Source: Streptomyces sp. AM 4-1-1 (GTDB taxonomy: Bacteria; Actinomycetota; Actinomycetes; Streptomycetales; Streptomycetaceae). From it: a DNA stretch of 64,000 nucleotides. The translations under genes were made by a program, and so were the position numbers. Each line of letters starts with the position of its first letter. Position 1 is the stretch's first letter. The stretch covers positions 3,596,001 to 3,660,000 of the forward strand of contig NZ_CP119145.1 in the NCBI RefSeq assembly GCF_029167625.1, read 5' to 3'. The notes below the pieces were generated by a model. That model saw only the letters and a program-made list of their open reading frames with translations. It was not told the origin of the DNA and ran no database searches. Shown here piece by piece: positions 24,316-33,695 of the stretch.

Positions 24316-25402
24316 TCCCGGCCATGATGCGATGGCGAGGCGGGCCGACGAATACGTCGTACCCACCCGGGTGTCGCTTCCTCGCCGCATCGTCGACAGA
24401 CCACTGCGTCAGGTGGCCAAGCGGCTGTTGATGGCGCTGATGGTCCTCGCCGCCACGGTTCTGATCGTCTGGGTCGACCGGGGTGGCTACCACGACAACG
24501 CCGACGGCAAGGTCGACCTCCTCGACGCCGCCTACTACGCGACGGTCACCCTCTCCACCACGGGTTACGGCGACATCGTGCCGTACTCGGACGCCGCCCG
24601 GCTCAGCAATGTGCTGCTCGTGACGCCGTTGCGCGTGCTCTTCCTCATCATCCTGGTCGGCACCACCCTCGAAGTCCTCACGGAGCGGACCCGCGAGGAC
24701 TTCCGGCTGAATCGTTGGAGAACCCACTTGCGTGACCACACAGTTGTCGTCGGATTCGGCACGAAGGGCCGCTCGGCGATTCAGACGCTCTGCGCGACCG
24801 GTCTGCGAAAAGAGCAGATCGTGGTTGTCGACCCGGCGAACAAGGTGATCGAGATCGCCAACGCCGAGGGGTTCGTCGGTGTCGTCGGCGACGCCACCCG
24901 CAGCGATGTGCTGCTGCGGGCCGAGATTCAGAAAGCGCGTCAGATCGTCATCGCCACCCAGCGCGACGACACGGCCGTACTGGTGGCACTGACCGCGCGC
25001 CAGCTCAACCGGGGCGCGAAGATCGTCGCGGCGGTGCGTGAGGAGGAGAACGCGCCGCTGCTGCGGCAGTCCGGCGCCGATGCGGTGATCACCAGCGCCA
25101 GCGCGGCCGGCCGGTTGCTCGGTCTGTCCGTGCTCAGCCCCAACGCGGGCACGGTGATGGAGGATCTGATCCAGCAAGGGAGCGGTCTCGACCTGGTCGA
25201 ACGACCGGTGATAAAGGCCGAGGTCGGCAAGAACGTCCGGGAGACGGACGATCTGGTGGTCAGCGTGCTGCGCGGCCACCGGCTGCTCGGATACGACGAT
25301 CCGGCGGCCAGCCCGTTGCAGCTGACGGACCGGGTGATCAGTATCGTGCGCGCCTCCAACGAGCCGCCGACCATGCCACCGCCGCACACCGTCCAGCGCT
25401 GA
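24299..25402 (+). CDS. two-TM potassium channel with RCK (TrkA-N) domain
   Basis: 367 residues. TM1 lies at about 42-60, a pore helix with the selectivity filter TTGYGD at 87-92, and TM2 at about 103-122. A cytoplasmic TrkA-N Rossmann domain follows, with HTVVVGFGTKGRSAIQTL binding nucleotide. This layout matches Kch/MthK-type ligand-gated K+ channels. The GTG start (24299) gives MFHVKLPGHDAMARR; GGAAGG lies just upstream. A later start cannot be excluded, but parS would then sit in the leader. Confidence 0.87.
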   Translation: MFHVKLPGHDAMARRADEYVVPTRVSLPRRIVDRPLRQVAKRLLMALMVLAATVLIVWVDRGGYHDNADGKVDLLDAAYYATVTLSTTGYGDIVPYSDAARLSNVLLVTPLRVLFLIILVGTTLEVLTERTREDFRLNRWRTHLRDHTVVVGFGTKGRSAIQTLCATGLRKEQIVVVDPANKVIEIANAEGFVGVVGDATRSDVLLRAEIQKARQIVIATQRDDTAVLVALTARQLNRGAKIVAAVREEENAPLLRQSGADAVITSASAAGRLLGLSVLSPNAGTVMEDLIQQGSGLDLVERPVIKAEVGKNVRETDDLVVSVLRGHRLLGYDDPAASPLQLTDRVISIVRASNEPPTMPPPHTVQR

Positions 25403-25566
25403 TCACGCCTCACGCACCTCTTGGCCGGTCGCCGGAAGGGCGGTGAGCGGATGAGGGGCGGGCCGGGCGAGCAGCCGGGCCGCTGCGTGGGGGCGGCGCG
25501 TGGCGCAGATGGGATGGGCGGCGTGCCCGCGTATGCGTATGGGGCCGTTGGCGGTGCGGTACGGAG

Positions 25567-25580
25567 TAGCCTCGCGGCCA
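25567..25580 (+). promoter_or_regulatory. -10 element for a leaderless oxidoreductase transcript
   Basis: TAGCCT at 25567-25572 fits the Streptomyces -10 consensus and lies 7 bases from the ATG at 25580, with no ribosome site between. Confidence 0.5.
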
Positions 25581-26566
25581 TGCATGCGATCACGATCCCT
25601 GAATCCGGTGGCCCCGAAGCGCTCGTATGGGCCGAGGTGCCCGACCCCGTACCCGGCGACGGCGAAGTCCTCGTCGAGGTGGTGTCCAGTGCGGTCAACC
25701 GTGCCGACGTACTCCAGCGACAGGGTTTCTACGACCCGCCGACCGGTGCGTCGCCGTATCCCGGCCTGGAGTGTGCCGGCCGCATCGTGGCGCTCGGGCA
25801 CGGCGTCACCGGCTGGTCGGTCGGCGACGAGGTGTGCGCGCTGCTCTCGGGCGGCGGGTACGCGGAGAAGGTCGCGGTACCGGCCGGTCAGCTGCTACCC
25901 GTACCGAAGGGCCTCGACATCAGGTCGGCCGCGGCGTTGCCCGAGGTGACGTCGACGGTGTGGTCGAACGTGTTCATGGTGGCCCATCTGCGGTCCGCCG
26001 AGACGCTGCTGGTGCACGGCGGGTCCAGTGGCATCGGCACGATGGCCATCCAGCTCGCGAAGGCCGTGGGAGCGCGGGTCGCGGTGACGGCGGGAGGGCC
26101 CGAGAAGCTGGCGCGCTGTGAGGAACTGGGCGCCGACATCTTGATCAATTACCGCGAACAGGACTTCGTCGAGGAGATCCGCCAGGCAACGGCGGGCGCG
26201 GGTGCGGACGTCATCCTCGACCTCATGGGCGCGAAGTATCTGGACCGGAACGTACAGGCTCTCGCTGTGAACGGCCGACTCGCGATCATCGGCCTCCAGG
26301 GCGGTGCCAAGGGCGAGCTGAACCTTGGCGCGCTGCTGAGCAAGCGGGCCGCCATCACCGCGACCTCCCTGCGCGGACGCCCGCTGGCGGAGAAGGCGGC
26401 GATCATCGCGGCGGTACGGGAGCACGTCTGGCCGCTGATCGCCGACGGCGTGGTCCGGCCGATCGTGGACCGGGTAATCCCGATGGCGGATGCCGCGGAG
26501 GCCCACCGGGTGCTGGAGTCCAGCACACACATCGGCAAGATCGTGCTGGAGACGCGAGCGGGCTGA
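25580..26566 (+). CDS. NAD(P)H-quinone oxidoreductase (MDR superfamily)
   Basis: 328 residues, zinc-independent medium-chain dehydrogenase of the QOR/PIG3 type. The N terminus is MHAITIPESGGPEALVW. The catalytic domain has NRADVLQRQGFYDPPTGAS, and the NADPH motif is LLVHGGSSGIGTMAIQLAKAVG. It probably reduces quinones or reactive carbonyls. The ATG at 25580 fits both the family start and a leaderless promoter. Confidence 0.9.
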   Translation: MHAITIPESGGPEALVWAEVPDPVPGDGEVLVEVVSSAVNRADVLQRQGFYDPPTGASPYPGLECAGRIVALGHGVTGWSVGDEVCALLSGGGYAEKVAVPAGQLLPVPKGLDIRSAAALPEVTSTVWSNVFMVAHLRSAETLLVHGGSSGIGTMAIQLAKAVGARVAVTAGGPEKLARCEELGADILINYREQDFVEEIRQATAGAGADVILDLMGAKYLDRNVQALAVNGRLAIIGLQGGAKGELNLGALLSKRAAITATSLRGRPLAEKAAIIAAVREHVWPLIADGVVRPIVDRVIPMADAAEAHRVLESSTHIGKIVLETRAG

Positions 26567-26599
26567 CGGGCGGACGCCGTGTCCGCCAGGCCGTGTCCG

Positions 26600-26675
26600 C
26601 CGCGCGGCGCACGTCACGCAGCGCACGTCACGCGGTACTCGGTGCGTGTCACGCGGTACGCGGTACGTGAGCCTG
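26600..26675. repeat. short CACGTCACGC-type direct repeats
   Basis: GCACGTCACGC occurs twice (26609 and 26623) and GTCACGCGGTAC twice (26627 and 26648) in the roughly 370-base gap after the oxidoreductase. The rest of the gap to 26940 shows no gene. Confidence 0.5.
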
Positions 26676-26939
26676 CGGCGAGCGGAGGAACGTCCGCCGC
26701 ACGCCTGCACCACCCGAACGCGCCGGAGCCCGGCACGCACTGCCCGAACAGGGTGTGTGTGCCGGGCCCCGGCGCCGCGTTCAGGCTCGTTGGGTCCGCG
26801 GGCTCAGAGCCGTACTGGTAGAAGCGTCCACAGGCTCAAGAGACGCGAGCGTCCATGTGGTCAGCAGCAGTGCCATGGGTGGTGGTGCGGGCGGCGGTGC
26901 GGGCTTTCGGCAGCACGGCGTGACACCCCGTCGGGTGGC

Positions 26940-27515
26940 CTACAAGTACGGGCCGGAACCGAGTGTCCCGTGCGGGTCGGCACCCGCCGCGCCGCCCTCG
27001 TCCTCGTGGACGGAACCCGGAGGCAGCGCGCGGCGCATCTGCTCCAGTTGGGCGCGCGCCGCCATCTGCTGAGCGAACAGCGCCGTCTGGATACCGTGGA
27101 AAAGACCTTCCAACCAACCCACCAGCTGGGCCTGCGCGATCCTCAGTTCGGCCTCGGAGGGCACCGATTCCTCGGTGAACGGCAGGGAGAGCCGTTCCAG
27201 CTCCTCGACCAGCTCCGGTGCGAGACCGTCCTCCAGCTCCTTCACCGAACTGGCGTGGATCTCCTTGAGCCGGACGCGGCTCGCCTCGTCGAGAGGAGCC
27301 GCCCTGACCTCCTCCAGAAGCTGCTTGATCATGCTGCCGATGCGCATGACCTTGGCGGGCTGTTCCACCATCTCTGTCACCGGGACCTCACGCGACTCGT
27401 CGTCACTGCCACCGCCGCCGATAGCCATTCCGTCCTGCCCCACTACGAGGACTTGGGGATGCTCCTGCGACCGTTCATTCCTCGGCATTTCCATGAGACC
27501 CATTGTCTCGCACAT
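26940..27515 (-). CDS. bpa: bacterial proteasome activator Bpa/PafE
   Basis: 191 residues, DUF2587 family. The four-helix core contains RIGSMIKQLLEEVRAAPLDEAS, ASSVKELEDGLAPELVEELERL and AELRIAQAQLVGWLEGLFHGIQTALFAQQ. The C terminus GSGPYL ends in a Tyr-X motif like the mycobacterial GQYL that docks into and opens the 20S proteasome. Bpa is ATP-independent and helps degrade unfolded proteins. The start is uncertain; ATGs at 27515, 27503, 27494 and 27488 are in frame and none has a strong ribosome site. Confidence 0.88.
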   Translation of the reverse strand: MCETMGLMEMPRNERSQEHPQVLVVGQDGMAIGGGGSDDESREVPVTEMVEQPAKVMRIGSMIKQLLEEVRAAPLDEASRVRLKEIHASSVKELEDGLAPELVEELERLSLPFTEESVPSEAELRIAQAQLVGWLEGLFHGIQTALFAQQMAARAQLEQMRRALPPGSVHEDEGGAAGADPHGTLGSGPYL

Positions 27516-27597
27516 GCCGTACGACAGAGTGGTGCCCCCGGAATCGCTTGATCCACCGCACCCGAAGGCACCAAGGCCGGCCGGTACCGCGGAAAGA

Positions 27598-28332
27598 TCA
27601 GTCCGACCGGCGCATCCGCAGCGCCAGGAAGATCAGGCCCAGGCCGACCAGCGCGATCCCCGTCCCCCACAGCCCCTGCTGCACTTGTTCCAGCGTCGCG
27701 CCGTCGAATGCCCGTCCGGAAGACTGCCCGGGGCGGGCGGACGAGGACGGTGACGGCGATCGGGACGGGCGTGGAGATGACGACGAGGACGAGGAGTGCG
27801 TGGTGTCGTCCTCGGGTTCCTCGTGTTCCTCCGGTTCCTCGGGTTCGTCATGTTCCTCGGTCGTGATGGCCGCCGCGTTGTCCTGGCCGTTGTCCTGCTC
27901 GTCGTTCGGACGGGTGGTCTCCCCGGGGGTGAGTGACCGCCCCGGCCGCGCGCGCCCCTCCCCGGCCTGTCGCCCGGCGAGGCTCGGCCGCACCTCGGGC
28001 CCGGCGGACACAGCGGCCGTACCGTCCACGCCTGACGGGCCGTCCGTGCCGCCCGTGCCGGAGGCTGTCCGCGACGCGAGGCCGCCGAGCGAGCCGGCCG
28101 AGGAGGGTGCGGGGGGTGAGGAGTCATCCAGGGAGAGATCAGAAGCCGAATCCGAAGCGGCCGATGGGGCGGGAGCGGCGGCGGGGAGGGGAGGGGTCAG
28201 TGCCTGGCAGGGCGCCCGCCCGGCGGACTGCGCCACACCCATCGGCCCCAGCGCGGCCCCGGCCGCCATCACCAGACAGACCACGCAACGGGTCGGCTGT
28301 GGGGTCCATGAGGGGAGGAGTCCGGAAGCCAT
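27598..28332 (-). CDS. acidic Ser-rich single-pass membrane protein, function unknown
   Basis: 244 residues from ATG 28332. A hydrophobic N-terminal segment (CVVCLVMAAGAALGPMG) reads as a signal peptide. A long Pro/Ala/Ser/Glu-rich disordered region includes runs of Glu and Ser. Near the C terminus one transmembrane helix (GTGIALVGLGLIFLALRM) is followed by the positive stop RMRRSD. There is no LPXTG. I do not recognise the family. It sits downstream of a PASTA kinase gene on the same strand and could be a surface substrate, but that is speculation. Confidence 0.55.
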   Translation of the reverse strand: MASGLLPSWTPQPTRCVVCLVMAAGAALGPMGVAQSAGRAPCQALTPPLPAAAPAPSAASDSASDLSLDDSSPPAPSSAGSLGGLASRTASGTGGTDGPSGVDGTAAVSAGPEVRPSLAGRQAGEGRARPGRSLTPGETTRPNDEQDNGQDNAAAITTEEHDEPEEPEEHEEPEDDTTHSSSSSSSPRPSRSPSPSSSARPGQSSGRAFDGATLEQVQQGLWGTGIALVGLGLIFLALRMRRSD

Positions 28333-28446
28333 GGGGTCAGCGTCACACGCACCATCAGGTCCGGCATCTCGAATGCCGGACGCGCCGCCCCCATTCGGCG
28401 TAGGCCCCGTAATCGAACCAGCCCCGACCCAGGCCCCGGCCCGTTG

Positions 28447-28600
28447 ACCAGCTCCAGCCCTCTGGCCCAAGTCCAGGCCCGGCCCTGTGGCTCAAGTCCA
28501 GGACCGTTGCCGGGCCCCCGCTGCTCAATTCCAGGACCATTGACCAAAGGCCAGGCCGCGCTGCTCAAGTCCAGGCCCGTTGACCGGCCCCAGCCCGACC
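28447..28600. repeat. imperfect repeats of a CTCAAGTCCAGGCCC-like unit
   Basis: Units reading GCTCAAGTCCAGG(A/C)CC, with GTTG(A/C)CC after, recur at about 28491, 28524 and 28560, with weaker copies at about 28467 and 28546. They fill the gap downstream of the PASTA kinase. No gene is seen. Confidence 0.6.
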
Positions 28601-28661
28601 CCCCGGCCCTCATGCCCCGCCCCCAGCCCCGTCGCTCAAATCCGGGCGACATCACCCAGGA

Positions 28662-30446
28662 TCAGGACGGGTCGCCCGTCGACACCCGCAGCTCGAAGTT
28701 GGCGTTCTTCTCGGAGACGGCCGTGCCCGGGGAGGGGAACTGGTTGACGACCTGGCCCTCGGGGAACGTGTTGCCCGGTTCGTCGAACTCCTTGACCGTC
28801 CAGCCGGCCGCCTGGATGCACTCCTTGACCGAGAGGATGTCCTTGTAGAGGAAGTTCGGAGCCTCGACCTTCTGGGGGTCGTCCGTGTCCTCGCTGGCGT
28901 CCGAGCACTTCTCCGCGTCGATCGTCCGGTTGCGCTCGGGGCCCTTGTGCTCGCCGGCCACCGTCGCCGACCCACTGCTGGTGGGGTCACCGCCCTTGCC
29001 GTGATCCGGCTCGTCCTTGTTCGTCAGCGCCATGACCAGTCCACCGATCGCCAGCAGCGCGACCACGGCCGCGCCGATGATCAGCGGCATGCTCCGCCGA
29101 CCGCCGCCGCCGCCGTTGTCGCCACCGCCGACGCCATGACCGCCGACACCGCCGGAGCCCGTCCCGTTCATCGAGTTCACCGTCTGCGGGGACATGGTGT
29201 ACGGCGGCGGGGTCTGGTGCTGCGACGGGGCCATCGGGCCGGGCGCCGCCTGGTACGCCGTCTGCGGGTAGCCGTATCCCTGCGGCGGGCCCGACTGGAC
29301 CGGGCCGGGCTGCCCGTAAGGGCCCGGCTGGTGGAGGCCCGGCTGATGGGGCGCCTGGGGCGCCTGGGGCGCCTGGGGCACCTGTGGTGCCTGTGACGAT
29401 GCCTGGGACATCTGGTACGGCGGCTGGTACGGCGTCCGCATACTCTGCTGCTGCGCCGCGGACGACTGGTCGACCGGTGGGAAGACGGCCGAGCCGACCC
29501 CGGAACCGCTGTTCACCGGAGCACTGCCGTCGATGATCGCCGGGGCACCCGTACCGCCCGAAGCGCTCAGCACGCGGACGATCTCGTCCTGCATGGTGGC
29601 GGCGCTCGGGAACCGCTCGTTCGGATTCTTCTTCAGGGCGCGCGCCACCAGGGCGTCCATGGCCGGGGTGATCGACCGGTTGACGCTCGACGGCGCCACC
29701 GGCGCCTCCTGGACGTGCGCGTACGCGATGGCGAGCGGCGAGTCCGCGTCGAACGGGAGCCGCCCGGTGAGCAGCTGGAACAGCATGATGCCGACCGAAT
29801 ACAGGTCGGACCGCGCGTCGACCCCGCGCCCCAGCGCCTGCTCGGGGGAGAGGTACTGCGGGGTGCCGACGACCATGCCCGTCTGGGTCATCGAGGTGAC
29901 GCCCGACTGCATGGCGCGGGCGATCCCGAAGTCCATGACCTTCACGATGCCGCGCTTGGTCATCATCACGTTGCCCGGCTTGATGTCCCGGTGGACCAGG
30001 CCCATTTCGTGGCTGGTCTCCAGCGCGGCCAGCACATCGGCCGTCACCTTCAGCGCCTTCTCGGCCGGCATCGCCCCGTACCGCTGGATGTCCGCCTGGA
30101 GGACCGAGCCGAGCGGCTGCCCCTCCACGTACTCCATGACGATGTACGGCATCAGCGCGCCGCCGAGTTCGTCCTCGCCGGTGTCGAAGACGGAGACGAT
30201 GTTGGTGTGCTGGAGCTTCGCGACGGCCTGGGCCTCGCGGCGGAAGCGCTCGCGGAAGGACTGCTCACGCCCCAACTCCGTGTGCAGGGTCTTGATCGCG
30301 ACCTGTCGGTCGAGCGCCGAGTCGTATGCCAGGTACACGGACGCCATGCCGCCCTCGCCGAGCAGATCGCGAAGCTGGTACCGGCCGCCCGCGACCGAGC
30401 CGCCCGCGTAGCGGCCCTGAGCGCCGTGTGCGCCGTCCTGGCTCAT
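28662..30446 (-). CDS. PASTA-domain Ser/Thr protein kinase (PknB type)
   Basis: 594 residues. The N-terminal kinase domain has GEGGMASVY, Lys52 (VAIK), HRDIKPGN with Asp154, DFG with Asp172, and GTPQYLSPEQ in the activation segment. A Gln/Pro-rich disordered linker, one membrane helix (MPLIIGAAVVALLAIGGLVMAL) and a single external PASTA-like domain (about 525-590, SVKECIQAAGWTVKEFDE) follow. PASTA domains bind peptidoglycan fragments or lipid II; classical PknB has four. It is divergent from a second kinase gene. Confidence 0.92.
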   Translation of the reverse strand: MSQDGAHGAQGRYAGGSVAGGRYQLRDLLGEGGMASVYLAYDSALDRQVAIKTLHTELGREQSFRERFRREAQAVAKLQHTNIVSVFDTGEDELGGALMPYIVMEYVEGQPLGSVLQADIQRYGAMPAEKALKVTADVLAALETSHEMGLVHRDIKPGNVMMTKRGIVKVMDFGIARAMQSGVTSMTQTGMVVGTPQYLSPEQALGRGVDARSDLYSVGIMLFQLLTGRLPFDADSPLAIAYAHVQEAPVAPSSVNRSITPAMDALVARALKKNPNERFPSAATMQDEIVRVLSASGGTGAPAIIDGSAPVNSGSGVGSAVFPPVDQSSAAQQQSMRTPYQPPYQMSQASSQAPQVPQAPQAPQAPHQPGLHQPGPYGQPGPVQSGPPQGYGYPQTAYQAAPGPMAPSQHQTPPPYTMSPQTVNSMNGTGSGGVGGHGVGGGDNGGGGGRRSMPLIIGAAVVALLAIGGLVMALTNKDEPDHGKGGDPTSSGSATVAGEHKGPERNRTIDAEKCSDASEDTDDPQKVEAPNFLYKDILSVKECIQAAGWTVKEFDEPGNTFPEGQVVNQFPSPGTAVSEKNANFELRVSTGDPS

Positions 30447-30741
30447 GACGTGTCTTCCCCCTCGGCGCGCGACTGACGCGGTGCTCCCGTTTGACGGGCC
30501 AAGTCTGCCCCAGGGGTACGACACGTCAAGCCGGGCGCCCGTTCCGTGACCGTACGCGCAGGAAGCGTCCCGGAAGCGTTACAGGAAACGTACGGAATTT
30601 GCGTGTGCGGTGGCGCAGCCGGTTTGATGGCGCGTCCCTCTCGAATCAGGGTGTCCCACTGAGGCTGTAGCGTGACGTGGCAATGCAGCAAAGCACCGTG
30701 AGAACCCGCGGACGCGCGGACAGATACGACGGCGAGGACTG

Positions 30742-32391
30742 ATGGCACCCGAACCCGAAGCAAACGGCGGCGGAGTTTCGGACGGGGCCGACGCCTGGGG
30801 CATCGGCGGCGTTGTCGGCGACGGGCGTTACCGTCTGACGCACCGGCTCGGCCGCGGCGGCATGGCCGAGGTCTTCGCGGCCGAGGACGTCCGTCTTGGA
30901 CGTACGGTCGCGGTGAAGTTGCTCCGCTCCGACCTCGCCGAGGACCCCGTCTCCAAGGCCCGTTTCACCCGCGAGGCACAGTCGGTCGCGGGCCTCAACC
31001 ACCATGCGGTCGTCGCCGTGTACGACTCCGGCGAGGACACCGTGGGCGGCCAGACCGTCCCGTACATCGTGATGGAGCTGGTCGAGGGTCACACCATTCG
31101 TGACCTGCTGCTCGAAGCCGAGGCCCCGCCGACCGAGCAGGCGCTGATCATCGTGTCGGGGGTGCTGGAAGCCCTCGCGTACTCGCACCAGCACGGCATC
31201 GTGCACCGTGACATCAAGCCCGCCAACGTCATCATCACCAACTCCGGCGCGGTGAAGGTGATGGACTTCGGCATCGCCCGCGCGTTGCACGGCGCGCAGT
31301 CGACGATGACGCAGACCGGCATGGTCATGGGCACGCCGCAGTACCTCTCGCCGGAGCAGGCACTGGGCAAGGCCGTCGACCACCGTTCCGACCTCTACGC
31401 GACCGGCTGTCTGCTGTACGAACTCCTCGCACTGCGTCCGCCGTTCACGGGTGAGACGCCGCTGTCCGTCGTGTACCAGCACGTCCAGGACATCCCGGTG
31501 CCGCCGTCCCAGGTCTCCGACGCGGTGCCGCCGGAGCTGGACGGTCTCGTCATGCGCTCGCTCGCGAAGGACGCGGACGACCGGTTCCAGAGCGCCGAGG
31601 AGATGCGCGGTCTGGTCCAGTACAGCCTTCAGATGCTCCAGCAGCAGGGCGGTCACACCGGTACGTGGAACACCGGCCCGGTCGCCATGCACGAGGGCGG
31701 CGCGGCCCCGGTCATGGGGGTCGCGGCGGGCACGATGGCGATGGGGAACCCGCTCCACGGGGACACCTCGCAGGGGCCGATCCTGCCGCCGATGAATCCG
31801 GACGACGGGGCGTACGACGTCGGTCACGGCGGTGGTGGCGGCGGACGCGGCAAGCTGTGGCTGTTCGTCGTCCTCGCGCTGATCGCGATCGGAGCCGGGG
31901 TGGCCATCGCGGTCAACGCCTCGCAGAAGGGTGGTGGCGGGACCAAGCACACCCCCACCACCTCCCCCACTCCCTCGCAGTCGCAGACTTCGCCGACGCC
32001 GAGCGATAACGAGACCGACGCGTCGCCGGAAACAGACGACTCCACGGGCGGCGAATGGCAGAACAGCCGTCGGCCGCCCTACTCCCCGTCCCCCGAGTGG
32101 ACCAAGAAGTCCAAGCCCCCGACCGACTCCGAGTCGTCGCCGGGCGATGGCGGCTCCGAGGGCGGCGCGAACAACGGTGGGAACGGTGGCGATTCCCCGC
32201 CGCCGGAGGAGTCGGCGAGCGGCACCAACCCCAACGGGTCGGGCGAGAACGGAAATGGCAACGCCAACGGCAACGCCAACGGGAACGGCAACGCGAACGG
32301 CGGCAGCGGGGAGACGGGCGGCAACGGTACGGGTGACACGGGCGACGCCGGGGCGGGTGCCGGCGGTGCCGGCGGCACCAAGCCGCAGTAG
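30742..32391 (+). CDS. Ser/Thr protein kinase with Asn/Gly-rich external tail
   Basis: 549 residues. The kinase domain (about 28-300) has GRGGMAEVF, Lys59 (VAVK), HRDIKPAN with Asp157, DFG with Asp175 and GTPQYLSPEQ. One membrane helix (LWLFVVLALIAIGAGVAIAVNA) is followed by a Ser/Thr/Pro then Asn/Gly-rich extracellular tail with no PASTA domain. The activation segment MTQTGMV is nearly the same as in the divergent kinase. The two share a 295-base gap and probably arose by duplication. Confidence 0.92.
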   Translation: MAPEPEANGGGVSDGADAWGIGGVVGDGRYRLTHRLGRGGMAEVFAAEDVRLGRTVAVKLLRSDLAEDPVSKARFTREAQSVAGLNHHAVVAVYDSGEDTVGGQTVPYIVMELVEGHTIRDLLLEAEAPPTEQALIIVSGVLEALAYSHQHGIVHRDIKPANVIITNSGAVKVMDFGIARALHGAQSTMTQTGMVMGTPQYLSPEQALGKAVDHRSDLYATGCLLYELLALRPPFTGETPLSVVYQHVQDIPVPPSQVSDAVPPELDGLVMRSLAKDADDRFQSAEEMRGLVQYSLQMLQQQGGHTGTWNTGPVAMHEGGAAPVMGVAAGTMAMGNPLHGDTSQGPILPPMNPDDGAYDVGHGGGGGGRGKLWLFVVLALIAIGAGVAIAVNASQKGGGGTKHTPTTSPTPSQSQTSPTPSDNETDASPETDDSTGGEWQNSRRPPYSPSPEWTKKSKPPTDSESSPGDGGSEGGANNGGNGGDSPPPEESASGTNPNGSGENGNGNANGNANGNGNANGGSGETGGNGTGDTGDAGAGAGGAGGTKPQ

Positions 32392-32436
32392 CCGCCACGA
32401 GGGGGCGTAGGCGTGGCGGTGGCCCACAACCACCGC

Positions 32437-32605
32437 CACCGGCCGCCGCGTTCGCACCCCCAGCCACCGTGCTCGCACCCACCGGCCGCCGCGTTCGCAC
32501 CCCCCCGGCCGCCGCGCACCCACCCACCGGCCGCCGCGTTCGCACCCACGGGCCACCGCGCTCGCACCGTCACCGGCCGCCCCTCGCCCGCACCGGCCGC
32601 CCGCA
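32437..32605. repeat. degenerate CCACCGGCCGCCGCGTTCGCACCC repeats after the kinase
   Basis: Copies of a unit of about 24 bases beginning CCACCGGCCGCCGCG occur at about 32437, 32479 and 32524, with decayed copies between and after. They fill the gap between the kinase stop and the convergent phosphotransferase gene. No gene is seen. Confidence 0.7.
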
Positions 32606-32627
32606 CCCCACCCCCACCCACGTCACC

Positions 32628-33680
32628 TCACCCGGTGAACGCCTCGCACACCGCGTCGTACTCCCGCGTCCACCAGACCGCCAGGGCCGACACCGCGGGG
32701 AACTGCGGGTCGGCCCTCCGGTCGTGCAGGCTGTAACGCCACCGCAGTATCCAGAAGTCGTTGAGCCGTTCCCACCACACCCGGTGCACCGCCGCGGCCA
32801 GTTCGGCCGCCCCCGCACCCGCCGCCCGCCGGTACGCCCGCGCGTACGCGCGTACCTTCTCCAGCTCCAGGTGCCCGGCCGGGCGTACGAAGAAGATCGC
32901 GGCGGCCCGTACCGCCTCCTCCGCGCGCGGCTGCACGCCCAGCCGGTCCCAGTCGACGATGGCGACCGGGTCGGCCCCCCGGTAGAGCAGGTTCAGCGGG
33001 TGGAAGTCGCCGTGCACCCAGCCGGTCGCCGGGTCCTCCGGGGTGGGCGGGCGGCGGTGGGCGTGCTGTTCCAGCAGTCGGCGCCGCTCCACGAGCCGGT
33101 GTTCGGCCAGTTCGTCGAAGGAGTCCCGGCGGTGCCGGCCGCGCGCCGCCGTCAGCAGTTGGCCGATCAGTGCGAAGGTGTCGTCCGCGTCCGGGCTGCC
33201 GTATCCGGGTCCGGGCCCCGGCGGGCCCGATCCGACGTCCAGGCCGTCCGCCATGACCTGTTCGAGCCCCGTGTGCACGGTCCCGAGCAGCGCACCCAGC
33301 CTCCGCGACTGGTCGGTGGTCAACTGGGCACCCACCCGGTGCCGCCCGTCGACCCAGGGGTGCAGGGCGTAGCAGCGGCCGTCGATCACCGTGACGGTGT
33401 CGCCGTCCGCGTCCGCCAGGGGCGGGGCGACGGGCACCCCGATCGACTGGAGCCGCCGCGTCGCGCGGTGCTGGCGGACGATGGTCGCCCGGTCGCCCGT
33501 GGAGTCGTCGAGGTGGTGTTTGAGGAAGTACGAGCCGCTGGACGTCGAGACGCGGTAGCCATGGTTGAGCAGCCCTTTGGTCAGCGGCTCACAGGCGAGT
33601 GGTTCACCCGCGTTCGGGTAGCGGCGCAGGACCTCGCCGACCGGAGGAACAGGTGCGAGGGTTACAGATGAGCGCAGCAC
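32628..33680 (-). CDS. aminoglycoside-phosphotransferase-like kinase
   Basis: 350 residues, APH/choline kinase fold. The catalytic loop is WVHGDFHPLNLLY and the metal-binding block is AIVDWDRLG. N-terminal GLLNHGYRVSTSSGSYFLKHH corresponds to the ATP-binding lobe with its Lys. The substrate is unknown; there is no resistance-gene context. The GTG start at 33680 is preceded by TAACAT with a 7-base gap on the minus strand, which suggests a leaderless mRNA. Confidence 0.85.
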   Translation of the reverse strand: MLRSSVTLAPVPPVGEVLRRYPNAGEPLACEPLTKGLLNHGYRVSTSSGSYFLKHHLDDSTGDRATIVRQHRATRRLQSIGVPVAPPLADADGDTVTVIDGRCYALHPWVDGRHRVGAQLTTDQSRRLGALLGTVHTGLEQVMADGLDVGSGPPGPGPGYGSPDADDTFALIGQLLTAARGRHRRDSFDELAEHRLVERRRLLEQHAHRRPPTPEDPATGWVHGDFHPLNLLYRGADPVAIVDWDRLGVQPRAEEAVRAAAIFFVRPAGHLELEKVRAYARAYRRAAGAGAAELAAAVHRVWWERLNDFWILRWRYSLHDRRADPQFPAVSALAVWWTREYDAVCEAFTG

Positions 33681-33695
33681 TCGCCAGATGTTAGA

